A stretch of DNA of 64,000 bases from contig CAWJPY010000005.1 in assembly GCA_963844865.1 (NCBI GenBank), forward strand, positions 248,001-312,000, read 5' to 3'. This document shows positions 28,424 to 36,268 of the stretch, in pieces. The translations under genes were made by a program, and so were the position numbers. Positions within the stretch are counted from its first letter, which is position 1; the number at the start of each line of letters is the position of its first letter. The stretch is from CAWJPY01 sp963844865. GTDB taxonomy: Bacteria > Acidobacteriota > Thermoanaerobaculia > Thermoanaerobaculales > Sulfomarinibacteraceae. The notes below the pieces were generated by a model. It worked only from the letters and a program-made list of their open reading frames with translations, did no database searches and was not told where the DNA came from.

Positions 28424-30649
28424 ATGGCGGCCGGGCTCGAGGTCCGACTCAGTCGCGAGATGGGGCTCACCGACATCACCATGATCGGTGTCGGGGCCAT
28501 GATCGGCGCCGGGATCTTCGTGCTCACCGGCATCGCGGCCGGCGTCGCCGGGCCGGCCCTGATCCTGGTCTTCCTCCTCAACGGGGTCGTCACCCTGTTC
28601 GCCGCCTCCGCCTACGCCGAGCTCGGGTCGTCCTTCCACGACGCCGGCGGCGGCTACCTGTGGGTGAAGACCGGGCTCAAGGACCCCCAGGGGTTCCTGA
28701 GCGGCTGGATGTCCTGGTTCGCCCACGCCGTCGCCTGCTCGCTCTACGCCATCGGCTTCGGCGCCTACTTCAAGCTCGTGCTGCCCCTGGCCGGCATCAC
28801 CCCGGCGCGCACCCCCTTCCTGCCCCTGGAGAAGTGGCTGGCGGTGGGGGTGGTGGCGCTCTTCGCCTACATCAACTTCCGCGGCGCCTCGGAGACCGGC
28901 AAGGCCGGCAACATCGTCACCATCGGCAAGATCTTCATCCTCGCCGTGTTCGTGGCCTTCGGGGTGTGGATCACCCTGCGCCGCCCCGACTGGCAGGCCG
29001 CCTTCTCCGACTTCACACCCAACGGCTTCGGCGGCGTCTTCACCGCCATGGGCCTGACCTTCATCGCCTTCGAGGGCTACGAGATCATCGCCCAGTGCAG
29101 CGAGGAGGTCCGCGACCCCAAGCGCAACGTGCCGCGGGCGGTGTTCCTGTCGCTGGCCATCGTGATCCCCATCTACCTCCTGGTGGCCTTCGCGGCCCTC
29201 GGCGGGATCCACTCCGCCGCCATGCCGAGCTGGAAGTTCCTGGGGATGTACAAGGAGACGGCCCTGGTGAAGGAGGCCGCCACGTTCTTTCGCGGCGGCG
29301 GGGTCATGATCCTGATCGGCGGCCTGCTGTCCACCATGAGCGCCCTCAACGCCACCATCTACTCCTCGTCCCGGGTGTCCTTCGCCATGGGCCGCGACCG
29401 CAACCTGCCCACCTTCTTCGGCCGCGTCCACCCCACGCACAAGACCCCACACTGGGCCATCCTCGCGTCCGCCTGCCTGATCGCGTTCATGGCCGCCGCC
29501 CTGCCCGTGGAGGCCGTGGCCAGCGCCTCCGACATCATGTTCCTGCTCCTCTTCATCCAGGTGCTGGTGGTGGTCATCGCCCTGCGCCGCAAGCGCCCCG
29601 ACCTGGACCGCGGCTTCAAGGTCCCGTGGGTGCCGGTGGTGCCCATCATCGGCATCGTGCTCCAGACCGGGCTCGCGGCGTACCTGTTCTTCTACAGCCC
29701 GAAGGCCTGGCTGAGCGCGGCGATCTGGATCGGCGTCGGCTTCGTGGTCTTCTACACCTACTCCAGACGGCGGGACCGCGCCTACGCCCAGGTGGTGGCG
29801 GGCCAGGAGGCGGCGGCACGCCGCGAGTACTCGATCCTCACCTGCATCGCCAACCCGGCCACCGCACGGCCCATCCTCACCGTCGCCGCCACCATCGCCC
29901 GTCGCTTCGACGGCGAGGCGGTGCTCCTGTCGGTGGCGGAGGTGCCCGACGGCGACCTCCTCGCCACCGGCCTCGACCTCGTGGACGAGACCAGGGACAC
30001 CCTCGAGCGGTCCCTGGCCACGCTCCAGGAGCGCCAGGTGCCCGCCCGGGCGGTGGTCAAGGTCTCGCACCGGATCTCCTTCGGCATCATCGAGACCGCC
30101 CGCGAGGAGGGGTGCAACCTCATCCTGCTGGGCCGCGCCCGCCGGGTCTCCCTCCTGGAGCGGCTCGCCGCCACGGTGGTGGACCGGGTGGTCAGGTCGA
30201 GCCCGGCCCAGGTCCTGGAGGTCGTCGCCGAGAAGTGGCCCGAGAAGGTGGAGACGGTGCTCCTGGCGTACGAGTCCGGTCCCCACAGCGAGCTCAGCGT
30301 GGACATCGCCCGGGCCCTGGCGGAGGAGAACGCGGGCGCCGTGCGGGCGGTGCACGTCCTCTCTCAGGACGCCGCCGAGTACGAGGTGGAGCAGGCTCGG
30401 ACCGAGCTGGCCGAGGCGCTGGGGGACGCCGTCGGACCCGACATCCGCGTCACCCCCGCCCGCGACATCCTGTCGGGCGTGCTGCGGGCGTCGCGAGGCG
30501 CCGACGTGATCGTGGTGGGCGGCACCGAGGCCGGCGTGCTCGAGCACATCCTGGGCTACGCGGTGCCCCTGGAGCTGGCCGACCGCACCAAGAAGCCGGT
30601 GATCATCGTGTACGAGATGCCGGCGGAGCCCAAGCGGTGGCTGGGATGA
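28424..30649 (+). CDS. APC-family permease fused to two UspA-like domains
   Basis: Amino-acid/polyamine/organocation transporter of 741 residues. The first 440 residues form a 12-helix APC core with the family glycines (GVGAMIGAGIFVLTGIAAG) and the GLTFIAFEGYEIIAQCSEEVRDPKRNVPRA loop. The cytosolic part carries two universal-stress-protein-like domains: about 460-600 (SILTCIANPATARPILTVAATIARR ... ILLGRARR) and about 605-735 (TVLLAYESGPHSELSVDIARAL ... VIVVGGTE). ATG 28424 has GAGGAGG at good spacing; ATG 28400 is a weaker option. It is followed 13 bp later by a small TM-helix protein. The Usp domains suggest nucleotide-dependent control. Confidence 0.88.
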   Translation: MAAGLEVRLSREMGLTDITMIGVGAMIGAGIFVLTGIAAGVAGPALILVFLLNGVVTLFAASAYAELGSSFHDAGGGYLWVKTGLKDPQGFLSGWMSWFAHAVACSLYAIGFGAYFKLVLPLAGITPARTPFLPLEKWLAVGVVALFAYINFRGASETGKAGNIVTIGKIFILAVFVAFGVWITLRRPDWQAAFSDFTPNGFGGVFTAMGLTFIAFEGYEIIAQCSEEVRDPKRNVPRAVFLSLAIVIPIYLLVAFAALGGIHSAAMPSWKFLGMYKETALVKEAATFFRGGGVMILIGGLLSTMSALNATIYSSSRVSFAMGRDRNLPTFFGRVHPTHKTPHWAILASACLIAFMAAALPVEAVASASDIMFLLLFIQVLVVVIALRRKRPDLDRGFKVPWVPVVPIIGIVLQTGLAAYLFFYSPKAWLSAAIWIGVGFVVFYTYSRRRDRAYAQVVAGQEAAARREYSILTCIANPATARPILTVAATIARRFDGEAVLLSVAEVPDGDLLATGLDLVDETRDTLERSLATLQERQVPARAVVKVSHRISFGIIETAREEGCNLILLGRARRVSLLERLAATVVDRVVRSSPAQVLEVVAEKWPEKVETVLLAYESGPHSELSVDIARALAEENAGAVRAVHVLSQDAAEYEVEQARTELAEALGDAVGPDIRVTPARDILSGVLRASRGADVIVVGGTEAGVLEHILGYAVPLELADRTKKPVIIVYEMPAEPKRWLG

Positions 30650-30662
30650 GGGAGGGAAGGCC

Positions 30663-31373
30663 ATGTCCAACCAACCCCTGACGTCGGTCCAGAACCTGTT
30701 CGCCAAGATCGTCGCCTACCTGCCCTCGCTGCTGGCGGGGATCGTGGTCCTCCTCATCGGCGCCGTGGTGGCCTGGCTGACGGCCAAGGCCGTGGTGCGC
30801 ATCCTCATCTGGCTGCGCCTGGACCGCATCGCGAGGCGCCTCGGCTGGAGCGGCGGCCTCGAGAAGGGGGACGTCCGCCACGCCCTCTTCGACCTGATGG
30901 GGTTCTCCATCGGCATCCTGGTCTTCCTGGTGTTCCTGGACAACGCGCTGCTCATCTGGCGCCTGACCGTCCTGTCGCGGCTGCTCGACCGCATCGTGTT
31001 CCTGGTCCCGGAGCTGATCCTGGCGGGGATCATCATGATCGGCGGCTGGATGATCGGTGCCGCGGTGGCCAGCGCGACCCGCCGCGCCCTGTACGAGGAG
31101 GAGGTCGAGCGCGCAGGGCTGGTGGCGCGCATCCTGCGGGCCGCCATCCTGGTGCTGGCCGCCACCATGGCCCTGGTCCAGCTCGATATCGCCTCCCACA
31201 TCGTCACCTACGCCTTCCTGGTGACCTTCGGCTCCCTCGGCGTGGCCTTCATCCTCGCCTTCGGCCTCGGCAGCCGGCGGGCCGTGGAGGCCATGTGGGA
31301 CGGGCTGCTCTCCCGCCGTAGCGACCAGCGCAAGCCCCCGACCGGCGGCTCACGCGCCAAGACCAAGCCCTGA
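30663..31373 (+). CDS. TM-helix (mechanosensitive-channel-like) membrane protein
   Basis: A 236-residue protein with about five hydrophobic segments. Two paralogous stretches (AYLPSLLAGIVVLLIGAVVAWLTAK near 20 and FLVPELILAGIIMIGGWMIGAAVAS near 115) match the conserved TM helix seen alone or beside MscS channels. There is no MscS beta domain. It starts 13 bp after the APC-UspA gene with AGGGAAGG upstream, so the pair form an operon. Possibly a channel-like accessory of the permease; function unproven. Confidence 0.72.
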   Translation: MSNQPLTSVQNLFAKIVAYLPSLLAGIVVLLIGAVVAWLTAKAVVRILIWLRLDRIARRLGWSGGLEKGDVRHALFDLMGFSIGILVFLVFLDNALLIWRLTVLSRLLDRIVFLVPELILAGIIMIGGWMIGAAVASATRRALYEEEVERAGLVARILRAAILVLAATMALVQLDIASHIVTYAFLVTFGSLGVAFILAFGLGSRRAVEAMWDGLLSRRSDQRKPPTGGSRAKTKP

Positions 31374-31460
31374 CCGGCGCCGCACCGCTGAGCAGTTGTT
31401 CACTGACGCGTGGAGAGCTCCGAAAAGGCGAGACACAACGTCGTCGAGGTCGGTGTTGAA

Positions 31461-31560
31461 GCGGCAGGAGCAGCGCCAGGAACAGCGACCGCGGCAGCGA
31501 CGGTGATCAGCGGCCGCGGCAGTCACCAGCGTCGGCGATCAGCGGGCAGCGATCAGCCCG
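31461..31560 (-). repeat. 6-7-mer array downstream of the TM-helix gene
   Basis: Reading the minus strand gives GCTGATC, GCTGCCC, GCTGATC, GCCGAC, then looser units, ACCGTC, GCTGCC, GCGGTC, GCTGTTC. About 15 units. It lies between the TM-helix gene stop and the tail of the broken four-helix gene. Confidence 0.75.
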
Positions 31561-31593
31561 AGGCTCGCGACACATCACTGAGGGTGGCGATCA

Positions 31594-31969
31594 TCAGGGC
31601 TTGGGGTTGAGGAGGCGCCACGTCATCGCCTGCACGCACTTCGTGTGGGCCAGAGACGGAGCCAGGCACCGTTCGGGAAGGGACGCACCACCGGCTAACA
31701 GCGGACGACCCGGTGCCTGGCACCGGCCCCCGCGTCGGATACGCGAGAGGCACTCGCTTCGGGGGCACCAGAGAGGGTGCCAGGCACCGTCACGATCGAG
31801 CCGGGAAAGGGCAGGCGCCGCTTCTTCAACGGTGCCTGGCTCCCACTCTGTGGTCGGCAATCGGCTTCAGTGGAGCCGGGACCCGCAATACGAGCTTGAT
31901 CGCGGTTCCGGCTGCTTCAAGGGCCTTGCGATGGGCGATGAGGTCGCTGGTGGCGAGGACGTCGGGCAT
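31594..31969 (-). pseudogene. Four-helix-bundle protein gene destroyed by palindromic elements
   Basis: The start (ATG 31969, site GAGGTGACG) gives MPDVLATSDLIAHRKALEA through PAPLKPIAD, closely matching the intact paralogue at 39998. After about 31850 the match stops, and two palindromic elements occupy the middle. Near 31640-31594 the paralogous C-terminal tail VQAMTWRLLNPKP and stop reappear. The head and tail are now in different frames and roughly 55 codons of the middle are gone. The family (23S rRNA intervening-sequence protein / S23 type) has no firmly known function. Confidence 0.8.
31661..31840. repeat. Two palindromic elements (GGTGCCTGGCACC ends) in the broken gene
   Basis: Element 1 is bounded by GCCAGGCACCG (31661-31671) and CGGTGCCTGGC (31711-31721). 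Element 2 is bounded by GCCAGGCACCGT (31779-31790) and ACGGTGCCTGGC (31829-31840). The interiors differ in sequence. The spacer between them (CGCTTCGGGGGCACCAGAGA) resembles the flank of the copy at 48643. Confidence 0.8.
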
Positions 31970-32010
31970 CGTCACCTCGCTGTACCCGCGATCCGCCCGG
32001 CACCGCGCCG

Positions 32011-32117
32011 CACGCTGGTGCTGGCGCTGCCACTGATGCTGCCACTGGCGCTGATACTGCTGCTGTCTCTGTCGCCTGCCACTGTCCCACCTGCCGCCGC
32101 CGTCGCCGACACTGTTG
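32011..32117 (+). repeat. 6-mer array upstream of the XRE gene
   Basis: A regular run on the plus strand: GCTGGT, GCTGGC, GCTGCC, ACTGAT, GCTGCC, ACTGGC, GCTGAT, ACTGCT, GCTGTC, and so on to GCCGTC, GCCGAC, ACTGTT. This is the most regular hexamer phase in the window. Unlike most others it lies between two gene 5' ends. Confidence 0.75.
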
Positions 32118-32161
32118 GCTGGTCTCTCTCAGTCACGCGAGCCGCGTTCCGCGGCGTGGCG

Positions 32162-32190
32162 TTGACGCGTGCAGATACAAGTTCTAGGTT
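32162..32190 (+). promoter_or_regulatory. Promoter of the XRE gene
   Basis: TTGACG, exactly 17 bp, TAGGTT. Transcription would start near 32197, about seven bases before ATG 32204. The operator-like inverted repeat overlaps the -10. Confidence 0.7.
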
Positions 32191-32195
32191 GTATC
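32174..32195. promoter_or_regulatory. Operator-like inverted repeat over the -10
   Basis: GATACAA, 8 bp, TTGTATC: perfect 7-bp arms, in one of the few AT-rich patches nearby. They lie over the spacer and -10 of the promoter above. Likely the binding site of the XRE protein encoded just downstream. Confidence 0.65.
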
Positions 32196-32203
32196 CAGAG
32201 GGT

Positions 32204-32545
32204 ATGCGCCGGACCATGAGTGGACTGGACGGATTGCTGCAGGACGAGCTGAACCTGACCAGAGGGCGGCCACGATCGTTCCGGGAGTGGCAGACCCTCC
32301 GGCGTTGGCGAAAGCTGCCGGCTTGGGAGCGAGACATCCCCGGCTACCTGCTCCGCACGGCGAGGGAGGAGTCCAGGTTGACTCAAGCCGGCCTCGCAGA
32401 ACGGCTGGGGATCACCCAGCAGGCGGTCTCCACGACCGAGCGGTGGGCATCCAACCCCACGGTCGCTCTGATGCGCCGCTGGCTCGCCGCCTGCGGCTTC
32501 CGTCTCGAGCTACGCATCACCCCTCAGGGGCGCGTGGTCAGGTAG
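32204..32545 (+). CDS. XRE-family HTH regulator
   Basis: A 113-residue DNA-binding protein. The N-terminal 45 residues are helical and charged, followed by a helix-turn-helix in residues 50-95 (LRTAREESRLTQAGLAERLGITQQAVSTTE). The short C-terminal strand FRLELRITPQGRVVR is antitoxin-like. ATG 32204 follows GAGGGT closely; ATG 32216 is an alternative. The promoter and perfect inverted repeat just upstream suggest autorepression. No toxin gene adjoins it. Its last 22 bases overlap the 3' end of the opposing secreted-protein gene. Confidence 0.8.
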   Translation: MRRTMSGLDGLLQDELNLTRGRPRSFREWQTLRRWRKLPAWERDIPGYLLRTAREESRLTQAGLAERLGITQQAVSTTERWASNPTVALMRRWLAACGFRLELRITPQGRVVR

Positions 32546-34785
32546 AGGTCGATGACACAGGGGCAGGTCGTCGGCACCTGGATGGAAGGGCTGGCGGCCC
32601 CGCTGGAAGAGAACCGCCAGATGCCGGCGCCCGGCAGGGCCACCGCGTACGTGCCGTTGGCATCGGTGTTCAGCGCGATGGAGGCACTGGCAGTGCCATC
32701 GCCGAAGCGGGCGGCGCCGACGCGCCCGTTCGCGAGCGGCTGACCGTCCAGGAAGACCCGCCCGCTGATGGGAGTCTGCGGTACGAAGTCGACTCGCGCA
32801 GACTCCCCGTCACGGAGCGTCACGAACTGTGTGTCGCCGGTCCCCATGCGGGCAGACCCTCGAGTCGCCACGATCGTCTGGCGCGAAACCTGCCACCGCC
32901 CTGGTGTCAGCCGGTCCAAGGCGTAGGTGCCGTTCGCCCGCACCGGCGCGGAGCGCAACGAGACGTCCGGACCCAGGGCGGTGATGGACTCCCCTGCCGC
33001 GGGCGAGCCGTCCTGGCGGACGACCAGCCCGGAGATGCTTCCACCCCGGACCAGATCGACGCCGATCTCCCGACCGGGCATCACCTCACTCCTCTGGCGG
33101 ACCGGGGCGAAGTCCGGGTGGTGGGCGAGCACGGTCACCTCGGACGTGCCCTCCCCTACCGAGCTGAAGGTCGCTCTCCCGCCGTCGTCTGAGATCTCGG
33201 GCGGACCGTACCCTTCCAGGGAGACCTCGACCCCCGGGACCGGCATTCCTCCGTGCCTCACCGCCACATCAACCTCCATGCCCCGCTCGAGACGGATCAC
33301 GCCCAGGTCGTGCTCGGCGCCGGCGGAGAGGGCCAGGCACTCCCGGTGGGGCACGGCGTCGGGCGCCAGCACGGAAATCCTGTACGCACGAGGCTTGCTG
33401 AGGGAGAGGTCGATGGCGCAGTCGGGGATGGCGCGCTTCTCCACGGGTGCCCACATCTCGCCCTGGTCCGGCGGCCCCGGTTGCGGCTCGGCCAGCTCCA
33501 CCCACACCTCGCCGGTGTCGCAGGCCTCCGCCACCACGCGCCCGGTGATCCTCGGTCCGTGCTCCAGGCGGATCACCAGCTCGTCCCCCGCCCTCGCCTC
33601 GCGCCTCTCACTGACGAAACCGTCCTTGCCTACCCAGAGGCGAACCTTCGCCGTGGCCTCCACAGCGGGTAGCACTGCCGCCCCGTCGGCGCCGGTCTCC
33701 CGGGTGACGCGGCGCGGACCCTTCGCGTCCCTCCAACCCATCCCCACGTCGGCCGAGGTCACGGGAAGGCCCGACTCGTCCACCACCCAAACCTGCGTCT
33801 GCAGACCGGCCTCCAGGCTCACCGGGGGCAGCGCCACGTCCGCGTCGCCGATCTCGAGGGGGAGGACAGCGGATGTCAGGGCGCGCCCGGAGACCTCCAG
33901 CTCATACTCGCCCGCCGCGAGACCGCACAGCCTCCCGGCCCACCGACTCTCGCCCTTCCTGGTGACGTCGAGGGGGCCTACGGCCTGGGGCTCCAGAAGG
34001 CCTGAGCCGAGGCGACGCGCCAGGCTGTAAGCGAGATCGGGACGCGCGCACGGGCCGCAGTCGATCTCGAGGCGCACGCACCGGCCACGCTCGAGCGGGT
34101 ACGCCAGGGCCAGGGGTTCTGCACCCTCCTGGAGGCGGAAGGAGTCCACGATCTCCGCCACGCCCTTCCCCGAGATCGAGAGGTGGTAGCCGCCGAGGGG
34201 CAGGCTGCCCAGGGAGACCACCTCGCCGGGGACGAGGTCCCGCTCGATCGTGGCCCCTGCGGCGTCCGAGGTAAGCCGCAGCTCGGCTTGTGGGCTCTTC
34301 ACCACGGCCGGACCGGTGGGCGTGGTGTGAATCGTCACCACTCTGCCCGGGCGCAGGATCAGCCGACCACCCTCGAAGTCCTCGTCGAGCGTGCGGTCCT
34401 CATATCCACGGCACGCCACGGCGGCCCGCGACGGCCACCTTGGAAGCTCGAACCCGCCCGATGAGGCTCTGCTCTCCAGCACCACGCCACCATCACCCTT
34501 GGACAGGATGATCATGCACGGCACCGGGATGGGATTGCGCCACTCATCCAGCAACGCTACCCGGCGGCACACCGGATCCACGTCGGTCAGGCCCGGCTCG
34601 CCGACACAGCCGTCGCGCTCTCGCAACGGCGTCACCTCGCCCTCCTCGGGCCGTTCATCCGTGCACGCGTCAAGATGGATCTCACCCTCGGCCGGACACC
34701 ACAGCGTGCGGTCCGCGGCGCCCGCCGCCGAGGCGAGCGCGAGCATGGTCACAGCCACGAGCGTTCCGCGACAGATCGTGAGCAT
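32524..34785 (-). CDS. Secreted protein with carboxypeptidase-regulatory-like domains
   Basis: A 753-residue exported protein. ATG 34785 has AAGGGGG upstream, and a signal peptide ends near ASAAGA/ADRT. The remainder is a chain of beta-sandwich domains of the carboxypeptidase-regulatory/Ig type: several copies of the G-x-V-x-x-x-G-x-P-x-x-G pattern (VDESGLPVTSADV, GMPVPGVEVSLEG, VRQDGSPAAGESITALG, FLDGQPLANGRVGA). Paired cysteines (CTDERP, CGPC, CPC) suggest disulphides outside the cytoplasm. No enzyme domain is present, so it is probably adhesive or structural. Function unknown. Confidence 0.78.
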   Translation of the reverse strand: MLTICRGTLVAVTMLALASAAGAADRTLWCPAEGEIHLDACTDERPEEGEVTPLRERDGCVGEPGLTDVDPVCRRVALLDEWRNPIPVPCMIILSKGDGGVVLESRASSGGFELPRWPSRAAVACRGYEDRTLDEDFEGGRLILRPGRVVTIHTTPTGPAVVKSPQAELRLTSDAAGATIERDLVPGEVVSLGSLPLGGYHLSISGKGVAEIVDSFRLQEGAEPLALAYPLERGRCVRLEIDCGPCARPDLAYSLARRLGSGLLEPQAVGPLDVTRKGESRWAGRLCGLAAGEYELEVSGRALTSAVLPLEIGDADVALPPVSLEAGLQTQVWVVDESGLPVTSADVGMGWRDAKGPRRVTRETGADGAAVLPAVEATAKVRLWVGKDGFVSERREARAGDELVIRLEHGPRITGRVVAEACDTGEVWVELAEPQPGPPDQGEMWAPVEKRAIPDCAIDLSLSKPRAYRISVLAPDAVPHRECLALSAGAEHDLGVIRLERGMEVDVAVRHGGMPVPGVEVSLEGYGPPEISDDGGRATFSSVGEGTSEVTVLAHHPDFAPVRQRSEVMPGREIGVDLVRGGSISGLVVRQDGSPAAGESITALGPDVSLRSAPVRANGTYALDRLTPGRWQVSRQTIVATRGSARMGTGDTQFVTLRDGESARVDFVPQTPISGRVFLDGQPLANGRVGAARFGDGTASASIALNTDANGTYAVALPGAGIWRFSSSGAASPSIQVPTTCPCVIDLYLTTRP

Positions 34786-35212
34786 GGGGAGCCCCCCTTG
34801 GCCCAATCCTGGGACAGAGGCGGATGTCCGTGAAGCGGCCATCTTCCTCAAAGATCCCGACACTTCCGCTGGGTGCGTCACCGAAATATTGAAGGCTGCA
34901 AAATCAATGCCGTGAGGTATGCGGAGCCAGGCTCCTGCCGTGACCGGTCATCGCGATTCGTCTACGGCAAAGGGACGCCGCATGGTCGCAGCCGGATCGA
35001 CTCAACTGAGCGAGGCACTTCCTCAATCTTCATCGGAGCAAGATCAACAGGCACAGTAGAACACGGGCTGGCGTGCCGTCCTCACTGCTCCATTGTCCGG
35101 ATCGGGCGTGGCTGAACACAATGCGCCACAGGAGTGGAGAGACGCGTCACCGTGGCACTGTGGCTGGGCACCCGACGCGCTCGAGTCCACCCTTCAGGGC
35201 GGCCGTGCGCGG
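34786..35212. other. Intergenic stretch, no gene seen
   Basis: About 430 bp. Apart from the upstream region of the secreted-protein gene and an AT-rich patch at about 34878-34915 that may hold its promoter, I see no ORF, hairpin or repeat that stands out. Confidence 0.4.
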
Positions 35213-35317
35213 TGGCTGAGCGCTGGTCGCCGACCCCGCCCCGGAAGCGTGCCGCTGTTGCGGTCGCCGTCGCTGATTGCTGCGACTGCCGCGGAAGCGT
35301 GCCGCTGGCGCTGTTAA
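35213..35317 (+). repeat. 6-7-mer array at the arsC 3' end
   Basis: Plus-strand units include GCTGGTC, GCCGACC, GCGGTC, GCCGTC, GCTGATT, with a GGAAGCGTGCCGCTG module occurring twice. It ends nine bases before the arsC stop. Confidence 0.65.
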
Positions 35318-35325
35318 CGGGAAAG

Positions 35326-35751
35326 TCAGGAGCGGTCGCGGAGGAGGGGCAGCAGGCGCTCGTGGATGGCGTCGCGCACGGCGCGGTAGACCGCCATGCG
35401 CTCCTCGTGGGTGCCGACGGCGGCCGCCGGATCGGGGAAGGAGACGTGGACGGACTCCACGGGCCGGGGAAAGACCGGGCAGGACTCCCGCGCCGAGTCG
35501 CAGACGGTGACCACCAGGTCCCAGGGGTCGTCCAGGCACGTCGACACGGAGCGCGGCACGCGGTGGGAGATGTCCACGCCGACCTCGGCCATGGCCTCGA
35601 CGGCCAGCGGGTGGACTCGCTCGGCGGGCGCGGTGCCTGCCGAGCCCACGATCCAGTGGCCACCCAGCTCGTGCTCGATCCAGCCCGCAGCCATCTGGGA
35701 GCGGCAGGAGTTGCCGGTGCAGAGGATGAGCACGTGCTTGCGGTCGTTCAT
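35326..35751 (-). CDS. arsC: Arsenate reductase, low-molecular-weight phosphatase type
   Basis: Reduces arsenate to arsenite before export. The 141-residue LMW-PTPase fold has P-loop CTGNSCRS near residue 11 (Cx5R). Further redox cysteines are in TVCDSARESCPVF near 83-90, as in thioredoxin-coupled ArsC. SAGTAPAERVHPLAVEAM is characteristic. ATG 35751 has GGAGG at good spacing. It is divergent from arsR across 58 bp, so both sides may be under ArsR control. Confidence 0.93.
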   Translation of the reverse strand: MNDRKHVLILCTGNSCRSQMAAGWIEHELGGHWIVGSAGTAPAERVHPLAVEAMAEVGVDISHRVPRSVSTCLDDPWDLVVTVCDSARESCPVFPRPVESVHVSFPDPAAAVGTHEERMAVYRAVRDAIHERLLPLLRDRS

Positions 35752-35765
35752 GGAGCCTCCGGAGG

Positions 35766-35794
35766 TTGACAACCCGGGGTCACACTACTACATT
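35766..35794 (+). promoter_or_regulatory. arsR promoter
   Basis: TTGACA, exactly 17 bp, TACATT. Predicted start near 35801, giving a leader of about nine bases. This is the best -35/-10 match in the window. Confidence 0.75.
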
Positions 35795-35812
35795 TCGCGA
35801 AGGAGCGAAATG
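35791..35812. promoter_or_regulatory. Inverted repeat across -10, ribosome-binding site and arsR start
   Basis: CATTTCG, 8 bp, CGAAATG: perfect arms. The left arm overlaps the -10, the loop contains the AAGGAG ribosome-binding site, and the right arm ends in the ATG of arsR. Likely the ArsR operator; in RNA it could also hide the start. Confidence 0.65.
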
Positions 35813-36268
35813 GGAACTACGCCGCTCGACCGCACCGCCACCGTCGCCCGCGCCCTCGCGAACCCCGCGAGGCTGCGCATCGTCGCCATGCTCGCAGACG
35901 GCGAGCTGTGCGCGTGCCAGATCACCGAGGTGCTGAAGCTGGCGCCGTCCACGGTGTCGGCGCACCTCCTCAAGCTGCGCCAGGCGGGGATCACCGCGGA
36001 GCGCAAGGAGGGCCGCTGGGTGCACGTGCGTCTGGCCGCGGACCCCGACCTTGCGGCGTGGGTTGAGGGCTCCCTGGCGGCGCTCGCGGGGGACCGCCGG
36101 ATCACGGCCGACCGGCGGCTGGTCGAAAAGCTCCGCCAGGTCGGGGCGGCGGACCTGTGCCGGCTCGGCTACGAGAAGGCGCTGGCCGCGCGAGGCAAGG
36201 ACGGGCCGGCCCATGAGGCGGCCGGCGCCCGGTCCACGTCCCACGAGAGCTCGGAGGTCACCTCATGA
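35810..36268 (+). CDS. arsR: ArsR-family arsenite-responsive repressor
   Basis: A 152-residue winged-helix repressor. The arsenite-binding motif ELCACQ (usual ELCVCDL) near residue 31 lies in helix 3; the recognition helix is APSTVSAHLLKLRQAGI. The C-terminus is extended by about 50 residues relative to minimal ArsR. ATG 35810 follows AAGGAG. The stop overlaps acr3 by four bases. It probably represses both itself and the divergent arsC through the inverted repeat at its start. Confidence 0.92.
   Translation: MGTTPLDRTATVARALANPARLRIVAMLADGELCACQITEVLKLAPSTVSAHLLKLRQAGITAERKEGRWVHVRLAADPDLAAWVEGSLAALAGDRRITADRRLVEKLRQVGAADLCRLGYEKALAARGKDGPAHEAAGARSTSHESSEVTS

Noticed and set aside
32204..32545. 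Toxin-antitoxin module
   Set aside because: The XRE protein is antitoxin-like and autoregulated in appearance, but there is no toxin-sized ORF of credible composition on either side.
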